DNA of 64,000 nucleotides from positions 186,001-250,000 of the forward strand of contig CAWANP010000017.1 of the NCBI GenBank assembly GCA_963783445.1. The letters run 5' to 3'. The position numbers and the translations under genes are program-made. Shown piece by piece: positions 46,205 through 58,024 of the stretch. The DNA comes from CAWANP01 sp963783445. Lineage in GTDB: Bacteria; Chloroflexota; Anaerolineae; JAAYZQ01. A model generated the notes under the pieces. The model was given only the letters and a program-made list of their open reading frames with translations. It was not told where the DNA came from and did not search any database. Each line of letters opens with the position of its first letter. The stretch's first letter is position 1.

Positions 46205-49200
46205 TCAGGGACCAGTGTAGGTCACATGCAACAAGGGCGCCATATCCGCCCCACCCTCGTAGGACTCGGCGACGCGCTTGCCGCTGCCGGTGACCACGAT
46301 GACCAGGCTATTGCCCGAGGCCCAGCCGCCGCGGTTTACGATCTCCTGGACAATCGGCGCCAGGTCCACACTCTCGTAGATGTCGTGGACTGCGGTCCAG
46401 GCCGGCACATTGTTCCAGGTTGCGGAGGCGCCCGTGAGCGGGCGATCCGAGATGTCGCCATCGGCATCGCCAAAGGACGGCGCGTTGTCCGCCGCCTGGC
46501 CGTGGAAAAGGAGGTCGGTGGCGCCGTCGTGGGTCTCGTCGGCGGTGAACTCGACCGTGGCGCTGGTGATGGTCGCTCCCTGAGGAATGGTGATGTTCTG
46601 GAAGCGCAGGCCAACGGCCTGGGTGGAGGTATCTTCGACCAGTTCCAGGTCCGAGCCCTTGAGGATCACGTCGCCGGAGTTGAGCCGCTCCTCGGCGTCG
46701 TCGTATTTGTCGATCACCCGGACATCCAGGTTCTGGCTGCTGCCCCCGCCGCAGGTGACCTGCAGGCCAAAGGAATCGGACCAGGGCCCGCCATCGGCGG
46801 CGGTCGCTTGCAGATCAAAGGCGATGATATGGCCGTGGGGGGCGCCGGCGTCGATACGCAGGTCAAAGTCGCTGCTGTTCGTGCCGCTGCCGCCCGCGGG
46901 CAGGTCGGGATAGCCGCTGGTCGGCGTGTACAGCCAGGCGACGTAGGGGTCGCTGGTGCTGAGGCTGGCGCTGATGCCGGTGATGGTCGTCGCGCCCTGG
47001 TTGGCCAGATCTACATAGAGTTCGATGGCCTCGCCGCAGTTGGCGACGCCGTCGCCGTTGCCATCGCTGTCATCCTGCTGGTCGTCGTCGATGCCGTGGC
47101 CGTCATAGACCAGCGGGCCCGCGTCGCTGGCCACAAAGTGGGCGGTCGCGGTCTTGGCCGCATCCATGGTCAGGGTCTGCGGGTTGGCGCTGCCCGACAG
47201 GCTGCCGCTCCAATGGTCAAAGGTGTAGCCGGCCGCCGCTTGGGCGGACAGCTGGACCTGGGTGCCCTCGCTATACTGGCCGGCGCCGCAGTTGGGCTGC
47301 GGGTTGGCGCTGATCGAGCCACTGCTGGCCGGATCGACGCCGGTGGTCAAGGTGTAGCAGGTGGGCGGCTGGCCCGAGCCGTAGTCCACCAGGAGCCGGG
47401 GGGCCATATCGGGCTCGCCGTTGTAGGATTCGGCCGTGCGCTTGCCCGAGCCGTCGATGAGCACGGCCAGGCTGTTCCCGGAGGACCAGCCGGTACGGTT
47501 GACGATCTCTTGAACGATGGGCGCCAGGTCGGGTGATTGGTAGGTGGCGTGGACCGTGGACCAGGGGGCCACGTTGTTCCAGGCGACGGAGGCCGAGGTC
47601 TGGGATCGGGCCGAGATATCGTTGTCGGCGCTGTCAAAGGCGGGGGCGTCGTCACTGGCTTGGCCGTGGATGACCAGGTCGGTGTCGTCGCTGTGAGTCT
47701 CGTCAGCGGTAAAGACGATGGACGCGCTGCTGATGCTGGCGCCCTGGGGTATTTCCACGTTCTGGAAGCGCAGGCCCACGATCTGGGGATCTCTGTCCTC
47801 GCCCAGCTCCAGGTCGACGCTCTTGATGGCCACGTCGCCGTCGGTCAGCTTTTCCTCGGCGTCGTCGGTGGATTCTCTGACCATGATGTCCACGCTGCCC
47901 CCGGGCGGCGCCTCCGCATAGTTGACGGCGGCGGCATGGCTGGCGGCGGGCATGGTGACCTGGTTGGTGGTGGCCGCGCTGCCGTCGTTGTCGGTGCCCG
48001 ACCAGGAAGCGACGGCCCAGTCCGCGGCCGGGCTGGCGCTGAGGCCGATGTTTTGCCCGGCGACGTACTGGCCGCCGGCGCAGCCCTGGGAGCTAACGGG
48101 TGATGGAACCGGGTCGCTGCCGGAACCGGTGTGGCTCAGGGTCAGCGTGTAGCAGGTAGGCGGCTGGCTGCTGCCAAACTCGACCAGGAGCCGGGGGGCC
48201 ATATCGGGCTCGCCATTGTAGGATTCGGCCGTGCGTTTGCCCGAACCGTCGATGAGGATGGCCAGACTGTTCCCAGAAGACCAACCGGGACGGTTGACGA
48301 TCTCCTGGATGATGGGCGCCAGGTCAGGTGATTGGTAGGTGGCGTGGACCGTGGACCAGGGGGCCACGTTGTTCCAGGCGACGGAGGCCGAGGTCTGGGG
48401 CCTGGCCGAGATATCGTTGTCGGCACTGTCAAAGGTGGCGGCATCGTCGCTAGCCTGGCCGTGGAAAACCAGATCGGTGTCGTCGCTATGCGTCTCGTCG
48501 GCGGTAAAGACGATGGAAGCGCTGGTGATGCTGGCGCCTGGCGGGATGTCCACGTTCTGAAAGCGCAGGCCCACGATCTGGGGATTGCTGTCCTCGCCCA
48601 GCTCCAGGTCGACGCTCTTGATGGCCACGTCGCCGTCGGTTAGCTTTTCCTCGGCGTCGTCGGTGAATTCGCTGATCATGATGTCCAGGCTGCCACCGCC
48701 ACAGCTCTGTGTCGTGTCACTGTCCACGTTGCTGTAGGCAGAGTAGGCAGCATCACTGTCGCGGAAGGCGCGGACGCGATAGTGGTAGGTAGAGCCGCAA
48801 GCCCGCCCCGAGTCGTCAAAGGTGGTGACGCCTGTGCCGGTGGAGCCGGCCTGGGTCCAGTTCTGGCCCCCATCGGTGGAACGCTCGACGTGAAAGGCGG
48901 ACTCGCCGGACGAGTTGTCCTGCCAGGAGACCCGGATCTCGGTCTGAGAGGTTGCCGACGCGCTCAGGTTCGAAGGGGCGTCCAGGGGACAGGCATCCGT
49001 CGTGGCACTGTCTACGTTGCTGTAGCCAGAGTAGGAAGCATCACTTTCACGGAAGGCGCGGACGCGATAGTGGTAGGTGGAGCCACAAGTCCGCCCCGAG
49101 TCGTCAAAGGTGGTGACGCCTGTGCCGGTGGAGCCGGCCTGGGTCCAGTTCTGGCCCCCATCGGTGGAGCGCTCGACGTGAAAGGCGGACTCGCCGGAAG

Positions 49201-49732
49201 AGTTGTCCTGCCAGGAGACCCGGATCTCGGTCTGAGAGGTAGCCGACGCGCTCAGGTTCGAAGGGGCGTCCAGGGGCGCGGGGGTTTGGGCGTCCAGGTC
49301 CACCTGGTGGAGATCGCGGTCATCGTGCCAGGCAAGCTCTGGGACGGCGCTGGCCTGTACGCCATCGACGTGGAAAGCGACGATTTCGCCATCCCGCATG
49401 CCGGGGATGGCTGGGCTGACAGAAGTATCCTCTCCATAGACGTACATGGCGCCGTAGGCGCCGTTGTCGGTCACCTCAAAGCAGCCGACCACGTCGCCCC
49501 GGGGACTCGATGCCTCGACCACCGTGCCAATGGGGGCGCTGGTCCCGTCCAGTTGGACGAGGCCATAGGCAAAGCTAAAGGAGGGCGTGTTGGCTACCGT
49601 GGGGCAGCCAGCGGCCCGGACCTTGCCAGAGCCCGAGTATTCCCCCAAGGCCATGGGGATCATGACCACTGCCAAGCATAGCAGGATTACCAGGGTAATC
49701 CTGGAAGGTCCTTTCTTGATCTTGTTCAGCAT
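46205..49732 (-). CDS. Large secreted modular protein (FN3, three SSDDAEE modules, InlB-type)
   Basis: Intact 1,175 residues; signal peptide 'RITLVILLCLAVVMIPMAL'. Residues about 40-150: an N-terminal domain shared with the next gene upstream ('VVEASSPRGDVVGCFEV', 'SPAIPGMRDGE'). Two nearly identical FN3 domains (about 155-340, 'APSNLSASATSQTEIRVSW'). Three SSDDAEE-type modules separated by two cysteine InlB-type repeats, plus a CARDB-like domain ('NGDGVANCGEAIELYVDL'). It ends MAPLLHVTYTGP without the YLPLV tail. 49 nt after the 49782 gene, so last in an operon. Extracellular; no catalytic motif. Confidence 0.8.
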   Translation of the reverse strand: MLNKIKKGPSRITLVILLCLAVVMIPMALGEYSGSGKVRAAGCPTVANTPSFSFAYGLVQLDGTSAPIGTVVEASSPRGDVVGCFEVTDNGAYGAMYVYGEDTSVSPAIPGMRDGEIVAFHVDGVQASAVPELAWHDDRDLHQVDLDAQTPAPLDAPSNLSASATSQTEIRVSWQDNSSGESAFHVERSTDGGQNWTQAGSTGTGVTTFDDSGRTCGSTYHYRVRAFRESDASYSGYSNVDSATTDACPLDAPSNLSASATSQTEIRVSWQDNSSGESAFHVERSTDGGQNWTQAGSTGTGVTTFDDSGRACGSTYHYRVRAFRDSDAAYSAYSNVDSDTTQSCGGGSLDIMISEFTDDAEEKLTDGDVAIKSVDLELGEDSNPQIVGLRFQNVDIPPGASITSASIVFTADETHSDDTDLVFHGQASDDAATFDSADNDISARPQTSASVAWNNVAPWSTVHATYQSPDLAPIIQEIVNRPGWSSGNSLAILIDGSGKRTAESYNGEPDMAPRLLVEFGSSQPPTCYTLTLSHTGSGSDPVPSPVSSQGCAGGQYVAGQNIGLSASPAADWAVASWSGTDNDGSAATTNQVTMPAASHAAAVNYAEAPPGGSVDIMVRESTDDAEEKLTDGDVAIKSVDLELGEDRDPQIVGLRFQNVEIPQGASISSASIVFTADETHSDDTDLVIHGQASDDAPAFDSADNDISARSQTSASVAWNNVAPWSTVHATYQSPDLAPIVQEIVNRTGWSSGNSLAVLIDGSGKRTAESYNGEPDMAPRLLVDYGSGQPPTCYTLTTGVDPASSGSISANPQPNCGAGQYSEGTQVQLSAQAAAGYTFDHWSGSLSGSANPQTLTMDAAKTATAHFVASDAGPLVYDGHGIDDDQQDDSDGNGDGVANCGEAIELYVDLANQGATTITGISASLSTSDPYVAWLYTPTSGYPDLPAGGSGTNSSDFDLRIDAGAPHGHIIAFDLQATAADGGPWSDSFGLQVTCGGGSSQNLDVRVIDKYDDAEERLNSGDVILKGSDLELVEDTSTQAVGLRFQNITIPQGATITSATVEFTADETHDGATDLLFHGQAADNAPSFGDADGDISDRPLTGASATWNNVPAWTAVHDIYESVDLAPIVQEIVNRGGWASGNSLVIVVTGSGKRVAESYEGGADMAPLLHVTYTGP

Positions 49733-49781
49733 GGTATAAAACTCCTTCAGCTTGCTCGCCGGTCAACGGCAGGCAGAAAGG

Positions 49782-50576
49782 TCATTGGGGCGCACCCAAA
49801 ATCATGGGCAGATAGATGGCATTGGTCTCCACAGGAGCAAAATGGGCAATGAAGGTACGATCCTGGTCCATGATAAGGGTGATGGGATTGGTATTCCCCC
49901 TGATCTCGCCACTCCAGTGGCTGAAACGGTAGCCAAAGGCTGGGGCGGCCTGGATCTGAACCTGGGTGCCGGGTGCATGCCGGCCGGGGCTGGGATCGTC
50001 CATGCAGCTATGCGGCGGGTTCGCGCCCACCGAGCCGCCTTCTGGTGGGCTGGCGTCTGTGGTAAGGGTGTTGCATGGCACCGCAGTGGGAGTCGCCGAG
50101 CCTGCCAGGGCCACCTCGTGCGATTCGCGGTCGGCGTGCCACACAAAAGCGGGTGTGGCGGTGGCCGCGTTGTCTAGCATGCGAAAAGCAACCGCTTCCC
50201 CTTCACGCATGCCAGGTATCGCCGGTGAAAGCGTCGTATCCTCACCATAGATGCGCAGCAGGCCAAAGTGGCCTGCCGTGGTTACCTCAATGCAGCCAAC
50301 CACGTCGCCGCGAGGGCTGATCGCCTCAACGACCGTACCCACCGGCGCGTCAACGTCGTCCAGCAGGGCGCGGCCATAGGCCAGACTGAATGTCGGCGTG
50401 GAAGCCACGGCGGGGCAGCTCGCGGCCCCCTGGGCAGGGCCGTAGGCCCGGAGGAGCGGCCTGCCAGGAGCAAAGACTGCTGCCAGGCAGAGCAGGGTCG
50501 TGATGACAAGTCGAAGGGTTGTGGCCTGAATGCGTTGTCGCACGCTTGGGGCCTCCTTGCCGAGATCGCGGTTCAT
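49782..50576 (-). CDS. Secreted protein, N-terminal domain paralogue plus InlB-type repeat
   Basis: 264 residues from ATG 50576; a TTG at 50630 right after the upstream stop is an alternative. Signal peptide 'LRLVITTLLCLAAVFAPG'. The next about 130 residues match the N-terminal domain of the 46205-49732 protein ('VVEAISPRGDVVGCIEV', 'IYGEDTTLSPAIPGMREGE', 'WHADRESHEVAL'). One cysteine InlB-type repeat ('CNTLTTDASPPEGGS' ... 'FSHWSGEIRGNTNP') and the tail AIYLPMILGAPQ. 56 nt after the giant beta-helix gene and 49 nt before the next, so the middle gene of the operon. Function unknown. Confidence 0.75.
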   Translation of the reverse strand: MNRDLGKEAPSVRQRIQATTLRLVITTLLCLAAVFAPGRPLLRAYGPAQGAASCPAVASTPTFSLAYGRALLDDVDAPVGTVVEAISPRGDVVGCIEVTTAGHFGLLRIYGEDTTLSPAIPGMREGEAVAFRMLDNAATATPAFVWHADRESHEVALAGSATPTAVPCNTLTTDASPPEGGSVGANPPHSCMDDPSPGRHAPGTQVQIQAAPAFGYRFSHWSGEIRGNTNPITLIMDQDRTFIAHFAPVETNAIYLPMILGAPQ

Positions 50577-50632
50577 TCGATCGCGCTTGCTCTGGCTGTC
50601 AGGCTGTGGACTGGACTTGGTCTGTGTCAAGA

Positions 50633-53600
50633 CTAGGGCTCCTGGTACTCGACGTGAAGCTTGGGCGCGAGGTCGGGCTCAGCATCAAAGGATTCGGCTA
50701 CGCGTCGACCGGATCCCGTGATGATGATGGCCAGACTGTTGCCGCTGGACCAGCCCGCGCGGTCCACGATCTCCTGGAGAATGGGCGCCAGGTCGGGGCT
50801 CTGGTAGGTGTCGTGCACGGCTGTCCAGGGCGGCACGTTGTTCCAGTCGACCGAGACTGAGGTCCTGGTCCTACCCGAGATGTCGGCCAGCTCGTCGCCA
50901 AAGGCCACCGCGTCGTCCACGGCCTGGCCGTGAAAGCTCAGGTCCGTGTCCCCGCTGTGGACCTCGTCGGCGGCGAACTCGATGGCTGCCCCGGTGATGG
51001 TCGCACCCCGGGGAATGGTGACGTTCTGGAAACGCAGGCCCACGGCCTGGATGGAGCTATCTTGGACCATTTCCAGGTCAGAACCCTTGAGGATCATGCC
51101 TCCAGTTTCGAGTCTTTCCTCTGCATCGTCATACCTGTCACTCACAGAGACAACCAGGCTCTGGCTGCCGCCACCGCCGCAGATGACCTGGATGGCAAAG
51201 GAATCGGACCAGGGGCCGCCGCCAGATGCCGTTGCCTGAAGGTCAAAGGTGATCGAATGGCCATGGGGCGCTCCGGAGCCGACAGTCAGGTCAAAATCGC
51301 TCAGGTTGGCGCCGGTGCCCCCTGCGGGAAGGTCGGCATAGGCGCTGGCCGGATTGTAGAGCCAGGTGACGTACGGGTCGTTGGTGCTGAGGGTGGCGTT
51401 GATGTCCGTGACGGTCGTGGCGCCCTGGTTGCCTAAATCGACGGTAAGTTCGATGGTCTCTCCACAGTTGACGAGGCCGTCTCCATTGCCGTCGCTGTCA
51501 TCCTGCTGGTCGTCGTCGATGGTGTGGCCGTCATAGACCAGCGGGCCTAAACTGCTGGCGCTCTGGTGGGCGGTTACCGCCCTATCGCGGTCCATGGTGA
51601 GCGTCGCCGGGTTGGTGCTGCCGGCGAGGTCTCCGCTCCAATGGTCAAAGCTGTAGCCGGCGCCGGGACTGGCCGTGAGCTGGACCTGGGTGCCCTCGAG
51701 ATACTCAGTGCCGCAGTTGGGAGCAGGATCCGGGCTCACGCTGCCGCTGCCGGCCGGCTCGACGTCCAAGGTGAGGCCGTGGCACGCGGGCCCACCCCCG
51801 TCTTCATAGTCCACGTGCAGCCGGGGGGCCAGGGCCAGGTCGCCGTGACCTGCCGCGCCGTTGTATGACTCAGCCGTGCGCCGGCCAGAGCCGGTAATAA
51901 AGATGACCAGGCTGTTGCCCGGGCCCCAGCCGGGACGGCCGACAATCTCCTGCACCAGCGCTGACAGGTCGGGCGTCTGGTAGGTGGCGTGCACGGTGCT
52001 CCAGGGCGGCACGTTGTTCCAGCTCACAGATTCGGCTGTCCGCGGCCGGTTCGCCAGGTCATGGTCCGGCGTGGCAAAGGTTTCCGCGTCGTCGCTGGCC
52101 TGGCCCTGGATGCTCAGGTCTGTGGGCCCGCTGTGGGTCTCGTCGGCGGCAAAGACGATGGCCGCGCTGGTGATGCTGGCCCCCTGGGGGATGGCCAGGT
52201 CTGAGAAGCGCAGGCCCACGATCTGGGGGTTGCTGTCCTCGCCCAGCTCGAGGTCGACGCTCTTGACCGCCACGTCGCCATCGGTCAGTTTCTCCTCGGC
52301 ATCGTCGGAGGAGGTGCTCGATCCAGGCGTCCAGGCTCCCGCTGCTGCCGCCGCTGAAGGTGGCCGTGATCGTCTTGTTCCCGTCCATGGTCAGGATCGT
52401 GGGGTTGTCCGCGCCGCCCAGGTCGCCGCTCCAGCCCTCAAAGGTCCAGCCGGCACCTGGTAGGGCCGTGAGCTGCACCTGGGTGCCGGCCTGGTAGAGC
52501 GCCTGATCCGGGTCCCTGGTCACCGTGCCGCTGCCAGCGACGTTCACCGTCAGGCTATAGCCCGCCGCCTCCTGGCTGAAGGAGGCCGTGACCGACCTGT
52601 TGCCGTCCATGGTCAGGGTCTCGGGATTGTTGCTCCCGTTCAGGTCGCCGCTCCAAAGATCAAAATTGTAGCCGGCCGCTGGGTTGGCCGTGAGTTGGAC
52701 CTGAGTACCCTGGACGTAGCCGGCGCCACAGTTGGGAGGTGGGTCCTGGCTCACGCTACCGCCGCCAGCGGGCTCGCTGCCCGCGGTCAGGGTGTAGCAG
52801 GTCTGCGTACCCCCGAACTCCAGGTGGAGCTTGGGCGCCAGGGCCGGGTCTCCGTGCGCGCTGGCGCCGTCGTACGACTCGGCCGTGCGCCGGCCGGAGC
52901 CGGTGAGCAGGATGGCCAGGCTGTTGCCGGCGGCCCAGCCAGGCCGGTTGACGATTTCCTGGACCAGGGCCGATAGGTCGGGACTTTGATAGGCGGCGTG
53001 CACGGTGTTCCAGGCTGGTACGCTATCCCAGTTGACTGAAGCCGCTGTTTGGGGCCGATCGGTAATGTTGTAGTCGGGCCACGCAAATGCCTCCGCGTCG
53101 TCGCTGTCCTGCCCGCGGAAGACCAGGTCCGTGGCCTCGCTCTTGGCCTCGTCGGCCCTGAACTCGAGGGTCGCCCGCGTGATGCTGGCCCCCTGGGGCA
53201 CCGCCACGTTCTGGAAGCGCAGGCCGACCATCTGGGGCTCGCTGTCCACGCCCAGCTCCAGGTCAGAGCCCTTGCGGGCCACGTCGCCGCTCGACAGTCT
53301 CTCCTCGGCATCGTCGCTGGACTCGATCACCAGGACGTCCAGGCTGCCCGAGGAGCTGCTGCTAAAGGTTGCGGTCACCGTCTTATTCCCATCCATGGTC
53401 AGGCTGGCCGGATTGGCCGAGCCGCTGAGATCGCCGGACCAGCCGGCAAAGGTCCAGCCGCTGCCGGGCTGGGCCGTCAACTGGACCTGGGCGCCGGGCG
53501 CGTAAGCTGCCTGGTCGGGGTCTTTGGAGACCGTACCGCTGCCGGTGACCTGCACGGTCAGGCCGTATCCGTCCTGGCTCCAGTGGGCCGTGACCGACCT

Positions 53601-56600
53601 GTCACCGTTCATGGTGATGGTCGCTGGATTGCTGGACCCGGTCAGGTCGCCCGACCAGCCGGTGAAGGTCCAGCCGGGAGCCGTCGTCGGCCGTGAGCTG
53701 TACTTGGGTGCCGGCCGCATACTGGCCGCCGCTACAGTTGGGTGCCGGATCGCGGCTCACCGAGCCGCCACTGGCCGGGTCCGCCCCCGTTGTCAGGGTG
53801 TAACAGGTCTGCTCTCCGCCATACTCGATGTACAGCCGGGGGGCCATGGTTGGCTCGCCGTTGTAGGACTCGGCGGTCCGCCGCCCCGAGCCGGTGATGA
53901 TGAGGGCCAGGCTGTGCCCGGCGGCCCATCCGGGCTGGTTGACGATTTCCTGGATGATGGGGGCCAGGTCGGGGCTCGCGTAGGCGTCGTGGACCGTCAG
54001 CCAGGGCGCGACGTCATCCCACCTCACGGAGGCCGCCGTCTTGCTCCGGCTCGAGATATCATAGTCGCTGCTGGCAAAGGTTGCCGCGTCGTCGCTGGCC
54101 TGGCCGTGAAAGACAAGGTTGGTCGGGCCTACCTGGACTTCGTCGGCCCAAAAGTCGACGGTTGCCCTGGTGATGGCGGCCCCCTGGGGCACGGTCACGT
54201 TCTGAAAGCGCAGCCCGGTGGTCTGGAGCACACTGTCCTGGACCAGTTCCAGGTCCACGCCTTTGAGGGCCACGTCGCCGTCGGTGGACCGTTCCTCGGC
54301 GTCATCCGTAGAGGCTGACACGGGTATGTAGATGCTGGCACCCCCGCCGCCACAGCTCGCGACGACCTCAAAGGTGTCGTACCAGGGTCCGCCGCTGGCG
54401 GCCGTAAGCGCCAGATCGAAGGCGATGCTGTGGCCGTTGGGCGTGTCAGGCTGCAATTCGCAGGAAAAGGGCTGGCTGTTTGACGCCGTCCCGCCAGCAG
54501 CGATGTCCGGGTAGGAGCTGGTCTGGCCGCTGCAACTGACGTAAGGGCTGGTGGTGGTCAGGGTGGCGCCGATTCCGGTGGCCGCGCTGGCGCCCTGATT
54601 GCGCAGCTCGATGGCCAGCTCAACCGTCTCCCCGCACTCGGCCACACCGTTGCCATCGATGATGTGGCCCTCGTACACCAGTGGACCCGGCACCGCGGCG
54701 CCAAAGTTGGCCGTCACCGAGGTATTGCCCTCGATGGTCAGGCTGGCCGGGTTGCTGGCCCCTGAAAGGTCGCCGCTCCAGCCGGTAAAAGACTGGTCGG
54801 GGTCAGGGATGGCCGTGAGCTGGACGACGTCGCCGTGTTGATAGGTCGTTTGGGCCGGGTCGACCTCTACCGACGCCGCCGCCCGAGGTGTCCACGGCCA
54901 GCGTGTACTCGATGGGAGCAAAGTACGCGGTGACCGACCGGTTGCCGTCCATGGTCAGGCTGGACGGGGTTGTCGCTGCCGGAGAGGTCTCCGCTCCAGT
55001 GGTCAAAGGAGCGGCCAGGGCCAGGTTCGGCCGTCAGGCTCACCCGGGTACCGGCCGTATAGGCGCCGGCGCCACAGTTGGGCGCCGGGTCAGCGCTGAT
55101 CGAGCCGCTGCCCGAAGGGTCGGCGTTGGTGGAGAGCGTGTAGCAGGTCTGCAGGCCAAAGGCATAGTTCTGACCGATCTCGTCGTGGCTCAGCGCCCGG
55201 CAGTATAGGGCGACCAGATGCAGCTTGCCCAGCCAGGGGCGCTCGCCCACCGGCTCGTTGGCCAGGGTCAGCGGGTAGCTCTCATTCCACCCCGAGAAAT
55301 CGCCGCCCACGACCTGCCGGACCTGCAGCTCGTCGTTGACATAGATCCGGGCCGTCCCGGACTGCTCGCGGGTGTAGACCAGGTGGGTCAAGCCCGTCGT
55401 GGTCGCGCCATCCAGGGTCGAGAGGGAGGGCTCGCCGTTGTCGGATTGCTGGGTCGTGCGCAGCCGGACGTCAAAGACCTCCGGCACTTCATCGCGGAAC
55501 AGCAGGCCCTGGCCCAGGGTAAGGTTGCGATCCTTGGTGTCGGGTGACAGGGTCACGATGCGCGCCGGGCCATCCTGGGTGATATTGGCCGGCTCGATCC
55601 AGGCTTCGACAGTGACCTCGTCGGAGGCCCGGCAGGCGGCGTTGATCTTGGTCGCCGCGCCGGCGGAGGTGATGATCGCCGGCGAGTCCAGATCAAGGGC
55701 TCCGTCCGCCCAGGTCACCGCCCCTGCGTCCTCAATGGTCAGATCCAGTGGCTGGCCTATCCCGGAGACGTCGTGCACCGTGGAGCCGCCGCCCTCGTTG
55801 AAGGTATACAGGGCCTGCAGCCCACTGCTCACGCGCGCATCGACGACCGGCGGCTGGGCCGGTGGGCAGGCCCCCTGGCACTCGTAAGCGCCCAGGTCGG
55901 GCGCCGCGCCGTTGTAAGCCAGGACCACCGCGTCGCCAGCGTTCCAGGACAGGCTCTGGTCGACGGTGATCAGGTTGCTGGCATAGTCGATGGACGTGAT
56001 GCGCACCGGGCTCCGGCCCCCAATCTGGATCTGGTCTCCGGGGGTCACCCCCATGCCGTCGCTAAAGTAGCCGGCGTCCAGCAGCCGGACCGAGGCGCCA
56101 GAACCCGCACCGTCGGTCCTGGTCAGCGCTCCGCCAGCGTCGATGGCCGGGCTGTGGTCGCGGAGGCGGAAATCAAACTGGTCGTGTTCGCCCACCGGTC
56201 GCTCGGGAGCGTCCACAAACATCGGATCGGCGTAGAAACTGGAGGCTTCGTCACCGGTGATAGAGTTAAAGCCCTCCAGCCGTCGCTGCCACATGCTCAG
56301 CGTGAGCTTGTCCCAGTCCCCGGCGCCCGGACGTGGGCGAAAAAGGCGCCCAGGGTATTGTAGTACAGGTTGTGATCGGCGTGGCTCGTCCCATTCTGGT
56401 TCTCGGTGAGCAACAGGGACACCTCGACCGAATTGTGTCCCACAAAGATGTTGTTCTGGACGGCGATGGCCCCGTCGCCTACCTCTTTCTGGCGGACGCC
56501 CGTCCAGTTGGGCTTGTTGAGGGTCTCCCATTCGCTGTTGGGCCCGGTATAGTCGCGGTTGTTGCCCACGAGGGTGTTGTGGTAGATCTTGTAGCCCTGG

Positions 56601-57748
56601 TGGGCGCGGATGGCCGGCGAGCTGTCATAGATCAGGTTGTTGCGGATGATTACATCCCGGGTGCTGGTGTTGTTGCCCCGCGAGATGGAGGCGTGGGCGT
56701 CCCGATTCCAGCCATATACGGGACCGTTGCTGCTGCCGATGATGCCATAGATGATATTGTCTTCGATGACGACGTGGGCGGCCCCCTTCAGGTCGATGGC
56801 GTTCTCGGCGTGGTAGCGGAAAACGTTGCCGCGGACGATGGTACCAAAGTTCGAGATGTCGTTCATCCGCTGAGGCCCGTCGGGTAGGGACACGTCCTGT
56901 AGGAACTGGATGCCATCCTCGACGGCGCTGCCCTCCATGAGGTTGCCCTCGATGAGGTTTCCCTGCATCACGCCCTTGCTTGTGCCGACCGCGATGGAAC
57001 TCTGGCCGGTGGACGAGATGGTGTTGTTCCGAATCACATTGTAGTGGGGCGCGTTCTTGATGTGGATGCCCTGGTTGACGCCACGGATGGTATTGCCCTC
57101 GATGAGGTTGTAGGTGGTGCCGCTCAGCACGATGCCGAATTCCAGGTATCCCTGCAGGAACAACTGCAGGGGGTCGCCCTCGCGGATGATGTTACAGTTT
57201 CGGATCTCATTGTGGTGACCGGCCTCGCCCAGGTGCACCCAGGGCCAGCGCATGTCGCCGCCGGGGGGCGCGTGACCATACTTCAGGGTAAAGCCGTCGA
57301 CGACGACGTAGCTCTGGCTGGGCAGGGCGACGAGCTTGTCGGTGCCGGCCTGGCCGCGCAGAGTCACCGTTTCGTTCTGGTAGCTGGCGTAGGTGATCTT
57401 GCTGCCGGCCGTACCCGAGTGCTCAGGCTCAATATACTCGTCGTAACTGCCGGCCCGGACATAGGCCGTGTCGCCGGCGCGCAGCTCCTGGTTGGCCTTG
57501 GCGATGGTCCGCCAGGGTTGTTGCAGGCTGCCGGAATTGGCGTCGCTGCCGTTGGTGGCGACATAATACACGGTGCCCGCGGCTGCCAACGCCGGGCTAG
57601 CGCTCTCCCTGGCGGCCAGCGCTGGCCCGGGAATGGAAAGCAGAAGCGCCATGACGACCAGCAGCACCGTGGCGACCGAATGACCTGTACCGGACCCGGG
57701 AGCCGGTAGGACTTTCACTGATAGATTCACATCCGCCCAATCTCTCAT
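50633..57748 (-). pseudogene. Giant secreted beta-helix / LamG / SSDDAEE / InlB protein, about five frameshifts
   Basis: ATG 57748; signal peptide 'VATVLLVVMALLLSIPGPA'. Residues about 50-480: right-handed parallel beta-helix ('YYVATNGSDANSGSLQQPW', 'VVDGFTLKYG', 'NLIEGNTIRG'), as in pectate-lyase-like proteins. Shifts near 56330, 54960, 54885, 53685 and 52315. Then a LamG/concanavalin-like domain ('LQALYTFNEGGGSTVHDV', 'LTHLVYTREQSGTARIYV'), about seven InlB-type repeats, four SSDDAEE modules and two CARDB-like domains. Ends LAPKLHVEYQEP at 50633. Some 2,370 residues in all. First gene of an operon with 49782 and 46205. Probably binds or cleaves polysaccharide at the surface; no complete active site was identified. 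Confidence 0.72.
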
Positions 57749-57943
57749 ACACACCTCAACCCTGAACCAACCCCACGGTCCACGCAGGAAAAAACCCGCC
57801 ATACCGCATGGTTGGCATTGGGCCCGGCCAGGGGCCTCCACGCCAGAACCAGCGCAGTGGGCGGGCTATAGAAATTGCTTGCAGCCTTTTGCCAAGGGGC
57901 GCCGTTCGCCTTGGCAGCGACCAGAGTTCCGCTCGAAGATAAG

Positions 57944-57962
57944 GCGTCCGAGAATCGGACGC
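57944..57962. repeat. Small perfect hairpin in 5' leader
   Basis: GCGTCCGA-GAA-TCGGACGC within the roughly 240-nt leader of the giant gene. Confidence 0.6.
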
Positions 57963-57995
57963 TCGAATACCGGGCGCGCTTTCATACCAGAGGCC

Positions 57996-58024
57996 AGTAT
58001 ACCATGGTCAAATTCGCAAGTCAA
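57996..58024 (-). promoter_or_regulatory. Promoter of beta-helix operon
   Basis: Minus strand TTGACT, 17-bp spacer, TATACT followed by GG. Confidence 0.6.
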
